A DNA stretch of 64,000 nt, from positions 14,427,820 to 14,491,819 of the forward strand of contig NC_044582.1 in assembly GCF_901933205.1 (NCBI RefSeq). The letters run 5' to 3'. The position numbers and the translations under genes are program-made. Below, piece after piece: positions 1-11,700 of the stretch. Positions within the stretch are counted from its first letter, which is position 1. The number at the start of each line of letters is the position of its first letter. This DNA is from Camarhynchus parvulus. Its lineage: Eukaryota > Chordata > Aves > Passeriformes > Thraupidae. Below the pieces are notes generated by a model. The model was not told where the DNA came from. It did not search any database and saw only the letters and a program-made list of their open reading frames with translations.

Positions 1-345
1 TAAGCCTTGCCAAACACTTGAATTAAGTGCCCTATAATAATAAACAACATAATTTTATATACGCTTATAAAATAACTTTTAATTGTTTTGAGTATTTTCA
101 GCTGGTTAAAAATACAAAACATTTGTCTTGATAAAGGCTCTGAATCAAGGCTAAGGAGGTGAAAATAAAACCCTCTGGCTCTGTAAATAATGGAATACAG
201 TATACAGTGTTATAATCAATACAGTCAATTTGAAGCTGAGGTGTGACACTTTAGGGCTGTAATGTTTGCCTCATAATCACCAATAAATTGAGATCTTTGA
301 CAAACTCATTCCCCCTGGATGATGCTTTCTTTTGTTGCTTTACAG
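1..345 (+). other. SLC25A26: 3' end of an upstream SLC25A26 intron
   Basis: This is AT-rich unique sequence ending in a pyrimidine-rich tract and the acceptor TTTACAG at 339-345, directly before the first exon of the window. I see no repeat, exon or regulatory motif in it. Confidence 0.85.
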
Positions 346-393
346 GGTATTCAAGGCCTGTATCGGGGTTATAAAAGCACTGTATTAAGAGAG
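346..393 (+). CDS. SLC25A26: SLC25A26 coding exon (matrix helix h34 and start of H4)
   Basis: The exon encodes 16 residues, GIQGLYRGYKSTVLRE, in phase 0 at both ends. It belongs to the SAM/SAH antiporter of the mitochondrial inner membrane. The peptide is the second half of carrier repeat 2. G-I-Q-G-L-Y-R-G is the short matrix-side helix h34, whose family motif [DE]Gx(n)G starts with an acidic residue that would sit in the exon to the left. S-T-V-L-R-E opens transmembrane helix H4. The acceptor is TTTACAG at 339-345 and the donor is GTAAAA at 394. A 36.8-kb intron follows. The exon is far too short to stand out as an open frame, so the call rests on the peptide match and on exact phase agreement with the next exon. 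Confidence 0.96.
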
Positions 394-1271
394 GTAAAAC
401 ACTTGTCTTTTTCTCTTTTTCTTTTTTCCTCAATTGCTTCCTTTGCCTCGGTTTTCTAACAAGAGATAATAATACAATTGAGATCAGTTGCTCTAACTTT
501 AAGCTCTAAATCCCAGCATATTTCATTCTAGGTAAGTTACCAGCCTGTAATTATATAGAATACTGATAATGAGCACTAAGAAAACCTTTGATACGTGCAA
601 AAATTCATTTGCCATCCTGTCTCCCAGTTCTGTTGCTGCTGAATTGAAAAAGGGTGGAAAGGTATATGTTAACATGAGAAAACCATAAACTAAAGTACTG
701 GAAACTTTCTCAAGTCTTGTGATTGCATCATGTGAACTATATATGCCAACAATGGTGAACTGGTGGCATCAGGCCAAGTTTAGCACAGACAGATTTAGGC
801 TTTCTTTAAATATATTCGTCAGCAGATGCCAAGGGATTATTTGTCATCTGTATATAGAGAGGATTGTGCTCTCTCTAATTTTTTCTTTTTTTTTTTTTTA
901 ATGTGTGAAAGAAATGCATTTAGTCACCCAGTCTGTAGATTTGATATGGCATTACTTAACTCTAAATCAGAAGTATTTCACTGTTAGAAAAAAAAAATAG
1001 GGCTAAAAATATTTTGGTCCACTCAGAAGAAAATAGTTCCTAAACTAAAATCTTTTATAAATGTACTGTGAATTCCAGGATTAGTGTCATGGAAGTGCTT
1101 GATATGCTGTGTGAACTGAAGGTAGTTTATAAAAGAAGTAGAAAAACCTACTGATAAACTCCCTGTCTAAAATTGTTTCAATATCAGATCCCAGGAGGTC
1201 ATCTTCTGACAAAACAGAAGTTGCATGATGTATGTGTACCTGAAATAAATCAGTTGGTTCCTAGGAAAACA

Positions 1272-1463
1272 TAAAATCACAGAAAGGTTTGGGTTGGAAG
1301 GGACCATAAAACCCATCTTGTTTCATCCCCCACCTTCCACTATCCCAGGTTTCTCCAAGTCCCATCCAGCCTGGTTCTGGACTGGGGATGGGGCAGCCAC
1401 AGCTGCTCTGGGCACCCTGTGCCAGGGGCTCCCCACCCTCTCAGGGAGGAATTCTTTCCTGGC
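1272..1463 (-). repeat. CR1 LINE 3' end, truncated, possibly continuing at 1597-1655
   Basis: On the + strand the block reads AATCACAGAAAGGTTTGGG, then TTGGAAGGGACC, later CATCCAGCCTGG and GGGCACCCTGTGCCAGG. This is the reverse complement of the canonical avian CR1 3' region, so the element lies on the - strand. Similarity fades after AATTCTTTCCT near 1463. A second block with CR1-like order (GATCTTCCCTCTTCTGTTTTAAA, given here only as positions 1607-1629) resumes near 1597, so about 130 bp appears to interrupt or replace part of the element. An imperfect duplication of AGGTTTGGAT lies at 1580-1610. The small open frames here are by-products of the repeat. Confidence 0.88.
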
Positions 1464-4443
1464 ATGTGGCTGGACACAGCCTGGGGTGCAGGAAGGGCAC
1501 CAGGGACATTCTGGGGCTCTCCATGGGACATTTTGGATGTACTGGGTGGGTTTGTCTCCTCTTCGAGCGGATAAAGGTTAGGTTTGGATACCTAAAGGTA
1601 GGTTTGGATCTTCCCTCTTCTGTTTTAAACACAGGCTCAGCTCTCTTGTCTGTGTTGCCATTGATAATAAGACCAGTTGCAGAGGCTTTTTAATCTTCAT
1701 TCAGTAGCTCTGCTTTTTAAAGCCTTTCTTCATGCTGAAAACTGTTCTCAGGACAGTTCTGTTGGCCAGCTCTTGTTACAAGCACAGAATAAAGATGAGT
1801 ATTATCTAAAATAAGAAACACCAAACTTAGTGTTCCTTAAAATGCTGACAAATTGCAATGCACTGCAGTTTATTGTAGCAGTTTTAAGAGTTTAAAAAAC
1901 TAGTTATTTGGGCAAAGATGACACCTGCTTTTCTGAAATGTAACCCCCACCATAGCTTTGTCCTGCACTTATTTTCTGGCTCACTAAACGTGTTATTCAC
2001 TCAGATTTCATTTGCTGACGGGCAAAAAAGGCGAATGAACGCGAATCATTTTGATTTCTCAGAGGAGTTCTGAATAAATGAATAAATTTAGATCCCATTG
2101 AGTACAGATTTTGCATACTAACAGGTAGATAAAGCACATGGTTGCTACTGTGTGCTGTTCTCCTTAAAATTTGTTTTGACATATGTCAGGGTGGTAATTA
2201 ATTTGCAGACCATATTCATGGCACAGTGTGTGACCCTGCTGAGATAACTTTGTTTACTCAAAATGGCAACACTTTGTTGGGAATTTAATGGGAGTCGTCT
2301 TCATTATGTATATTCATAAAAGATCCTTCAGAAGTGATTTCAGTTGAAGTATTGCTTTTTGGAAGAATCTGTCCAATAGAATGAGAAATAAATGATTACT
2401 AAATGAAATGTGCTTTCTCTTGAAAATGAAGCAAATCATAGGTGATGCTTAAAAAGAAAAAAAAGGTCTTTGAATTTAACACTGTTAAGACTGTTGCATT
2501 TTTCTGACACTAAATTTTGTTAAGCAATGTCCACTTGAGTAACAGCTTTTTGCACCTTCAGCTGGAGCTGCTGTAAGCCTGACATTTAATCTTGGTATTT
2601 TTCCTTCTCTTTGAGTACACGTCATCCTTTAGGGTCTTTATTTTCAGATAAAAATCTATACACCTATTAGACACATCCTGGTCGCTACATAGCATGTATC
2701 AGGTGGTACTTAATTCCAGCTGACTTTATACTTACAAGGTTTGTTTACATGCTTTGGTGCTCTGTCTACACAAACCCCTTTGTTTAGTTATAATGGAATG
2801 GGAATTTTTGGATAGAGAGTCTTCAATACATTATTTTTCATTTAAAAAAATTAGAAGAGGCTGGGAATATTGATGCTTTTCAGATGATTATATTCTTGTG
2901 TTGGCAAAGTTCTTGAGCTGGAGTTTAAGAAAGGTTCATTTTAGCTGTTGTATTGGGATTAAATTTTTTGTATTATATCAATAAGACTTCTGGACAGGGA
3001 TATGCTTGCCAGTTGATTGAATTTCAGTGAAAATAAATCTGTTTATAAATGGAGTGTGGTGTGGAAGCCTCTTCTTGCTTTAGTATAGAAGATACTTTTC
3101 AGGACAGCCTTACTCTGCTCCATGTAATTGGCTTTAGCTGCTCTGCTGGTGCAAGGTTTCATCCTTCAGTTTTGATTCTCACTCTGTCTTATCCCCTTTA
3201 TCTTCTCAGAATGCTTTCTGAGCAGATGGATATTAGAAGAGAAAGAAGATGGCTAAATACATAATGCTTTTGGAAATAACTTTGAGTGAACCTCTGGGCT
3301 TGGAAGTTTTGGTTGTGACTCTTTTCACCTTTTTGGTGCCTCTTCTCTCACATCTCTATTACATTTTGGTCTTTACATCTTCCTTTGATGGAGTTACACT
3401 GAACTAATCCTAAAATGGAAAGGGAGGTGAGGTGCAGTGCATCATTCTGTTGGCAGCAGAAGCCTGACAGAGACATCTGTGCTCCAAGAGGAAGGCTTTT
3501 GTAATAAAGCTCAAAGTGGGAGTATGCTTATTAGGTTGCTCAATGAGACTTTGAATAAATGGCAGAAATCAGAGGCTGTGAAATGATGTGGAATTCCCAT
3601 GATGTCATTTCCAAAGCAAATCCAAGTGAGAATTGCCCCTTCCTATGGCTGTAGTGTACCAGTGTGCAGCACTGTGGAAACTGGATCATGCTACTAAGAT
3701 CAGTCAATGAACAGGTAAATTTATTCACATCTTCCACAACAGAGAAAAGTTAACTGGCAAAATTTCCAGCCATCTCATAATAAGGCAGGAGCAGACTATA
3801 AATCCACTGCAAATCCTTTAGAATTCCTAAATGGGAATGGAGTTCTGCTGCTGAGATCTTATATAGGCAAATGGAGCCAGATTTTTAATTCCTGCATAAT
3901 TCATTTTATTAACTATGACCAAGTAGAACATCTGTTAAAATTCCATAATGTTCAGTTCATGGGAAAAAGAAAGAAACCCCTGAGTTCCCACTGGAGCTCT
4001 TCCATTTCCTTTCCTGTTACAGGACTCCAGCAGATGTCTTAGAGGACGTTCTTGTAAATGAGGGGACAGCACAAAAGAAAAGGAAGTGCTTTGTCCCTTT
4101 CCCTGTGTGCAGTGAGTTACTTCACTGGCATGTGTGCAGGTTGCAGCTTCTCAGTAAATCTGGTGTCCCTTCTGTCCTGAATTACCATGGTTTGGAAGAA
4201 GTGAGCTAGTCCAGAGTGGATGTTCTGTGTGCTTTTAATCCAGTTTGTCACTTGTAAAAACACTGCAGATGAGCTGGCATTTAGCTTGGAAGTAGATTCA
4301 AAAAGAGCTGAATTAATATTAAACTTTCTTTAAGACAAAGGGGATGGAGAATGTCTGTCTGTCTGTAAGTCACAGATGTCTTGGGAAGAGACTGAGAGTC
4401 ACTTTCAAATGTCAGTCTTTGCTGTGCAGGTAGCCCTGGCGGA

Positions 4444-4861
4444 GCTTGTCTGTTGTAGAAACGGGGGAATAATGTGCTCTGACTCCATGGTTCAGAAGGG
4501 TGAACAATTGCTTTATTAAGCTACACTACGTTACACTAATACTATGCTAAATTACATACTAAAGAGATACTGCACTAAGGAATACTGTACTACAAAGGTA
4601 CTAAAGAAAAACCTGTGACTGCAGACAGCCAGGACACAGCTTTGACCCAACTGGCCAAGTAATCAAAGCAACCTTCACTCGTGTCCAATTAACAATTTAC
4701 TTTGGGTGAACATTCTACATGTGCAAAACAACAGGAGCAGCAAGTAGAGATAAGAATTGCTTTCTCTTCTTCTCTGAGCTTCTCACCACCTTCCCCCAGA
4801 AAAATCCTGGGAGAGAGAATTATGTCTCTCTCTGTTCAGAGAATGTGAATACCACGCTTGT
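4444..4861 (-). mobile_element. Solo LTR of an avian endogenous retrovirus with 6-bp target-site duplication
   Basis: The LTR occupies about 4450-4855 on the - strand, and GCTTGT is repeated directly at 4444-4449 and 4856-4861. Read on the - strand it starts near GTGGTATTCACATTCTC and carries an AATAAA signal at 4517-4512. It then runs through a segment whose + strand form contains CTCCATGGTTCAGAAGG, all in the order I recall for an abundant songbird ERV LTR. No internal retroviral coding sequence flanks it, so it is a solo LTR left by recombination. A 6-bp duplication suits class II (ERVK-like) integration. If the canonical TG...CA ends are forced to 4451-4856, the duplication becomes 5 of 6 matched. 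The family name needs a library search. Confidence 0.8.
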
Positions 4862-5432
4862 GCTCTTAGACTTTTCTGAGACAATTCAAGCTCTGCTTGT
4901 GTTGGCCTCCATGCAGGTGGAGGTGGCAGTGATGCTTTACTTGTTGATGTTGTTTCAGATCTCAGAGCTCTGAGTTTGGAAGGAAACCCCTGACAAACCT
5001 GACCCCACTTGGGAACCACGTGCTCCTGGCTTTGGTTTAGGTGAGGTAGCCCAGCTGTCACCTTGGGCAGTCCCAGTTCTTTAAGACAGAGCAGCTGTGG
5101 CTTGGTTTGGGCTTTGTGGGTTTGTATTTTTTCCCTTCAGTAAATGCAAGGCAGAGCCCTGAGTGGATAAAGGCACTGCTGCTGTCTTGGGAGGGAGGCA
5201 ATGGTAGAATAACTTTGGGAGGAGAGGAACAGCCAGTTCAAAGTGTGCTGTGGCAGCAGTGTGACAAACAGCAGCAAATTCCAGAGAGCCAAGCAGAAAT
5301 AACATCTCCTGAGGAGGAGGAGGTTCTGCTTGCTGTATGTGTTCCACAGAACTGCTGTCCTTTTACAAGGTGTGTCTCAAAAGGGCTGAGGAGGACCTGC
5401 AGTGCAGCCTTTGCAGATGAGGAAGGAGCTAG

Positions 5433-5511
5433 AATAAAAAAACCCAACAAACAAACAAACAACCCCCCCCCAAAACCCCACAAACAAACAAACAAAAACA
5501 CAACCAAAAAC
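5433..5511. repeat. A/C-rich simple repeat, (CAAA)n with poly-C
   Basis: This low-complexity tract has runs of AAACAAAC on both sides of a run of nine C's and AAAACCCC. It is strongly strand-biased, with purine A and C on the + strand. It may be a retroposon tail, but no element body was recognised next to it. Confidence 0.85.
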
Positions 5512-8509
5512 TCTCTTAAACAACTTACTGCCTAGCAGACGAAAACTAAAGCAACTAGCAGCAAAATGGGCCTTAAAGGCACACCTGCTTGAGGTTTTCT
5601 AATTTTAAAGGATTGGTGAACAAAGGATGCTGAGGGGGGTTTGTATAAAAATGTAAAACCCAGCTGAGATATGTTGACCCTGTTGACTGAGGGTTGGAGG
5701 GGATTTCTGAGGGCTGAGCTCAATAGGCCACACTGCAAACAGAGAGTTTGTTTATCCATTTAAGGTAGTTGTGCATGCTTTTCTTTTGTTAGGACATCTT
5801 TATATAAATATCCTGTTCTCTGAGCTGTTAGAGATATTTTTTTTTAAGTTTATCTCTGTTGCTGTAGGACAGAAAGAATGTTATTAATACATTCCTTCAC
5901 TTGCACAATTAAAACTTTGATCTTTTGTCGTTCTCTGTGTATTACAGAACAGATGTCGATAGAAATAGGCAAACAGGACACTATCTTAGTACAATATTTG
6001 GAAAAATAAACATCCTCCTTAGTGAAATATGTGCAGTATCTGTCTTTTGTTACCTTCTGGAAAACCAGGCTGGCTTTATGTTATTTTGTTACTCTAGATA
6101 GGTTGGGTTTAACCAGGAATTTGCCAGGCAGGAGCTGGAACGCTGGTTTTTGACTTTTACTGAGCAGCCTGTATTTCTTTGGCTTGGGTGTTTCCATATA
6201 GAGCATCAGCAGTCTCATGAAAGGGATAGGGGCTGTAAAATGGATTAAAGAGCTTTGTGGAAAATTGTGCAGAGCTTGTGTGACTTCAGGATTAATGGGA
6301 GGAAGTTGAAAAATAAGTCCCTGCTTCCCACTCCAACATCACTTTGTCTTGGAAAGTCCATCACTGGAGTTGTATCAGCTCCTGTATCCCTTGTATCATG
6401 CTAGGTATCAATACTCAAGGGATTTTCATTTTGAGGGGGCTGTGAGGGTTAAAGGGGATTCTTGAGGGGTGGGAGCAGAGACAAGTCTGGGATAAGGCCT
6501 CAGGCACACCCTGGTTTGTGACCTGGAACAGCAGTAAATGGGTAAAATGAACAATTCTGCTGCTGTAGGTTGTGCTCATTGCCTTCTCCCTGGAAAAGCT
6601 GGAATAGTACTTGGAGATGAAAATGGAGATCTCACAAAGCAGTTGTAAATGACTTTTACAGACTACAAAATAACCCCGGTTTTCCTAATTTACCAGTTGT
6701 GGGAAATAGGTTTTGTGACACGCCTGAATGGTGGACAGAATCCTAAAGCAAACTCCTTGACGTTTGGGAAGAAGGAATGAGGTTTCTTTTGGCTTTTTTG
6801 GTTAATCATGTTTACAACCAAGATGTTCTGGTTGAACACTCTCTTGGTGCCATGTGCAGTGTCCATTCAGCCTGGCCAGAAGCAGAATTCAGCCATCCTT
6901 GGTGGCCTGGATGTGCTGTTTACCAATGGAGCACACAGTCACTGCACCTCTCTGACATCAGTGGGCATATTCAGATGAAAAGAATTCCATATATGCAGAG
7001 TATTCCTGTATTTTGAAAGCTGCAGCCTTGCAGCTGGGGTCTTTGAAGAGAAAACCATTTGGAAAGCCATGTGCACTCAGAGCACAGGCTGTGATTTGAT
7101 AATGCAGATTCTTTCCAGCTCAGTGTGGGTGCAAGCAGAGTCTTGCAGGAAGCGTGTCCTGCTCCAGGCTTCCAACAAAGATACCATTTCCATACATTCT
7201 CAAAGCAGCTTGCTAAAGTGTTTCTGCAAATGCAGCATTCATGGTGTAGGAATGTGTTTTGTGGGTGGGTAGCAGCACTGTAGGCAGTAATAAGTTGGGA
7301 AGAAAATAATAGTATGAAGAAAAAGTTCTGTTTTTCTTTGTGCTGTGATATTTTTGTTTCTTTTGTTGTTTTTTTTGATGATTTGTTTTTGTCTTTTAAA
7401 TAACCTAGGAACTCTTGTTTGCTACACTGATTGCTTTGATTTCTACATATTTCAGAATGGTTTGAATTTTTGGCTGAGTGGTGGCTTTTAGTTTTAATTC
7501 CTCAGATGCATTCCAACATGGACAACTGTATTTTGTCTGTGTAAATAGTTTCTGTAGGTCTCAAATCCTGTTTTGCTAAGTTGTAGAGTAATCCTGCTGA
7601 CGTTTTTGGTGAAGGCCACATTTTGTTGGTGGGTGAAGCAACTTCTGCATGTGTCTGCTGATGTGGGTAATTCTCTAAACCCAAAAGGATATATATGTGT
7701 AGTGCATATGTTTATATAAAATATGTACAAATATACACATGGATACTTCTAGATGTAAAATATGGTATAGCTTTTAATAATTTCTTGTCAAGGGTCTTGG
7801 ACTCCCTGAAGCAACTAGTCCTGTAAATGTGTGTGATTGGTCTGGAACAGCAAGCAATTTAGCAATTTCCTGAAAGTACAGGACTGTTTTTCAAGGATGA
7901 AATTCTTGCCTGAAGTAGACCAAAACATGATTTTACAGTGGAAGACTTCTACTTGCAGGATCACGCTGCTGTCAATTTTAATAGCACATACCTGGTTTTT
8001 CATACTTAAGGTACTATTTTCTGGTTTCTCTGCACCTGCTAAAAACAGAAGCACAGTTAAAAGAATCAGCAATCCAATAATTGAATCTGTACCCAAAGAT
8101 TATGGTAAAAGAGTGAAAAAGAAGCCAGATCAATGGCAGAGAGCTTACATAATTTTTCAATTATGCTAAGGATTGGAAGAATGGCTAGAGAAGCACTTGT
8201 GAAAGAGTGCCACAAGGAAAATTCTCTCAAGTGTTTAAGACACATCATACTTCAATTATTTTGAAACACTACCTGCTTATTATCTAGCAGGAAATAGGAA
8301 TTGATCCCACTGTTTTGATTGCTGGAGAAGTGTCCCTCAAAAGAGAAAATACCGAAAGCCATAACTTGCTTCAGGATGTTTTAAGGGCTGGTTTTAGCGG
8401 ATGGAATAAATGAAACAGCTTTCTTAGCTTGGCCAAAGGGAAATCTCGGGAGTGCGGGAGGAATTCATCCTTGCATTAAACATTTGGGGCAGGAAAAGGG
8501 AAATCAGAG

Positions 8510-8640
8510 AATTCCCGAGGCTCCCTGGCCGTGGCACTGCCCGCGCTCGGCCAGCAGAGGGCAGCAGAGCCTGCGGCACCCCGGGCGGAGTTTGGGGTGA
8601 AATTCGCGGATTTGGGGCGTGACCCCTTCATCCCAGGGAG
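8510..8640. promoter_or_regulatory. Short CpG-rich patch inside the long intron
   Basis: Within roughly 120 bp there are at least eleven CpG dinucleotides (CCGAGG, GGCCGTGG, CCCGCGCTCGG, CTGCGG, CCCCGGGCGG, TTCGCGG, GGCGTG), while the surrounding intron is AT-rich and nearly free of CpG. The patch is too short for a classical CpG island. It contains a CTCF core motif and runs into a GC-rich minisatellite. It could be an insulator, enhancer or minor internal promoter. No exon or TATA box goes with it. Confidence 0.5.
8551..8564 (+). promoter_or_regulatory. CTCF core binding motif
   Basis: CCAGCAGAGGGCAG matches the vertebrate CTCF core consensus CCASYAGRKGGCRS at all 14 positions. It lies in the CpG-rich patch, with the motif pointing rightward, in the same direction as SLC25A26 transcription. 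A sequence match of this quality often marks an occupied site, but occupancy cannot be read from sequence. Confidence 0.6.
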
Positions 8641-8746
8641 TGACCCCTTCATCCCGGGGATCCAGGGAGTAATGCTTTCATCCCGGTGATTCAGTGAGTG
8701 ATGCTTTCATCCCGGGGATTCAGGGGGTGATGCTTTCATCCCGCCC
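8619..8746. repeat. 29-bp minisatellite, about 4.4 copies
   Basis: The units start with GTGAC or GTGATG, continue CTTTCATCCCGGGGAT, and end TCAGGGA or a variant. Full 29-bp units lie at 8640-8668, 8669-8697 and 8698-8726, with a 21-bp shortened first unit at 8619-8639 and a partial last unit at 8727-8746. The early units carry ACCCC where the later ones carry ATGC, so the array has diverged stepwise. Confidence 0.9.
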
Positions 8747-11700
8747 CTCACCCTGCCTGCAAAGTAAACTCAACACCTGAAATGTGAAATTGTCTATTTG
8801 ATGCTGGGAACCAGCCCTGTTGAGTTTCACTTGTGTGAGGTTTAGCTAGGGAATGATTTTATGGGCTCCTATTTTTTAGCTTTGGCGAGGTTTTCATTTG
8901 ATATACATAGGTTATATGAGGTCTGTAGCATTCTCCATGTATTCTTGCCCCATGGAATAATGCCCATGTGCTATGAAAAAGAGAAAGGAGAATGCCTGAT
9001 CCCAACCCCTGGCAGTATCTGTGCTGAGACTTCATGGGCTGTGTAATCATCTATTTCAAATTTTCAAATTTTGATATTTCAAATCATCTATTTCAAAATT
9101 TTCCAATTTTTTCTCAGCATCACTTTATGTTCATATTCTGCATTTCTTTAGCTTATCTATTTCTAAGAAAAATACAACTAAATTTATAATCTTTGGGATA
9201 ATGTGGTGTGCGCCTTAATATGAAAATCTCACGTCACTCCTTAGTGGTAATGTAGTTGGAAATGCAACTATATTGCATTGCATATTGTGGGAGGTGGAGC
9301 AGGGTAGTAACATGATTTTCATAATTTTTATAGAAACTTAGGTAAAGCAGGCCTGGTGTGTGTACTGCAGATGGAAATAGTGCTATTAAACCAGGCTCTT
9401 ATCTCGCTTTTATTTTTCTGCTAATTTTATGGAAGCCAATAAAGCATAAGCTCTGCACATTTTCTTGTTATGTTGGTTGAATATGTGAAAATTGTGTTCT
9501 TGCTTTTCAAAGCCAGCAGGCCTAGAGCTTGCCCTGAGTGTTTTGGCATGACTGCAGTTCTGGGGTCCCTGTGCCAGATCTGGCTGTCCCAGGTTTGAAT
9601 CTTTCCCAGTTAAAGGCTGCTGGTGATGCACAATATGTGACATGGGTAGATTTCTGTCCTGAGGAGACTGAGGCATCTCAGTGCTCTTTCAGACAGAGCA
9701 AAGCCTCAAAAAGAGAGGGAATCATAAGCCAGGATACTACCCCTGCTCTCCCATGGGAGAACAGCCAGTACATTGTGTTCTGTGGTTGCATTTGGCATTC
9801 TGCAGTCTCTTAATGTAAAAGAGAGGGGCAAATAAAGAAAGTTCCATGAGCATCAGAATAAATAATATGCTCATATCTCAGTGGGAGGTTATCTGCTCCC
9901 TTCTTGCTTTTGCTGATAGGAAATCCTGAAGTGCAATAAAACATTTTAGGAGGCTCATGAAATACAAGACCATAAGGCACTTAACTGAATCTTGTCTTGC
10001 TGACTTTAATGTACTGAATGCCAATTAAAGCAAAATTTAGCCCATTATTAGTTTTGCCACCGGCTACATACCTCAGAAGTTTTGGGTGGATGTTTCTTAC
10101 CCCAGCATTTTGCCTCCTGGCCTGTGCAGCTGTGCTGCTGATATCCTTTCTATTTCTGGAAGTGACCCATGCAGTCAGGTCAGTTTGTTTTAGCCTCACT
10201 CCTTGTTGCTGAAGTAGAATAGCACATTTCCCCTAACTGCATGAAATCCAGGGTAGACAATCTTGATAAATATGATTAATGGGCCTCTCTGCTTTGCTCT
10301 GCAGCTGAAGGCTTCCTGAGCTCCTGTGTCAGCTGGGCAGCAGCTCCCCAAACCAACCTTTACACAGAAAGGTTCAATTGTCTCTCTGTGTCTCAGGTTC
10401 AATTATGTTGTTAAAAGTATTCCCTGATTTCCCTGATTTTGTCTTTGCTATTGAAATACAGTAATAAGAGACTGAAGATGTATTATTGGCAGGGAAAGCA
10501 GTTCATAAATATGGGTGAGTTTGGATTTCTTAACTCAGTCCTGTTACCTAGAGGTTTGTTTGTTATGGTTCCCAATACAGAATTAAATCTGGGGTTAGTG
10601 AGGTGTAGAATTCCTTGTCCTGATCAGCAGGACAGGAACTATTGCAGGAGACAGTGACAAGTGGTGGCAGCTTTGAGTCAATTATAACCTGTCAATACTT
10701 GGCATATATTTCTCAGTTACTGCCGTGTTTATCTCCCATAATGTGACTTAAATATGGTGTTCATAGAATTTGACAGAAGATGCTTTCTGAAGTATTGTCA
10801 GAAGGAAAACCAAACTAGTATCATATTATCTTGGTGAAAAATGTAACCTAGAGACTCCAGCAGTTACACAACTGCTCCTTCACAAATTAAATTAATATAG
10901 GGGGAAAAATCCCCATAAAATAAAATGTGTGATTGGTATTGAGGCAGACTGAGCTTGCACCTCTCTGTCAATCAGCAAGCATTTAAATTTGTGAGGGTAT
11001 TCTGCAAGTTATCCTTAAAATTCAGAGCCCCTGCATGTGGGAATTGCTGGCTGCAGCTCAGGCTGGATCCATCCAGCTTTCCTGATGACTGCTCTGCCAT
11101 TGCAATTGCAGCACAGCAGCACTCTCAATAATTGAGTACAAGTCTTAATAGCAAATAATCCTCTTGAAGTTGTTCCCCCTCTGCTGCAATCAGAGGAGAG
11201 CTTTGTTAAGGCATTAACGAACAAATTAGCTACTAAATACTGGTAATAACCTATTTCCCAAAGATTGCTTTTTAATTATAGCCTAAGCTGTGTGATTCCT
11301 GAAATCACTTCTTTGGCAAACCAGTGTTTGTGATAATTTCCAACCACAGTAAGTAATTGCCAAAAAAAGTAGTTTTTAAGTCTTCACTGATATCTGAACA
11401 GACTTTGCTTCTCTATTCCTGCCTCCAGAAATACTTTTTCAGTGTTTCTTTTCACTGCTGCTAGTATTTCAATTTAAATGTATTAGGCTGTGCTGTGAAA
11501 TTATTGTTTTACTTCCACATACAATATGTGGCTTCATTAGATTTTTCGATTGTGTAGATATTTTTTCACTTAAGCATTACAAGAAACTTTTCCTGTGAGG
11601 GAGGAGAAATTAGCCACTTTATTTTTTTTAATGTATTGGTTAATACAAACTATTTATTTTGCTAATCTGTGTCGCAGTAACTAATTAGAAAAGTAAATTA

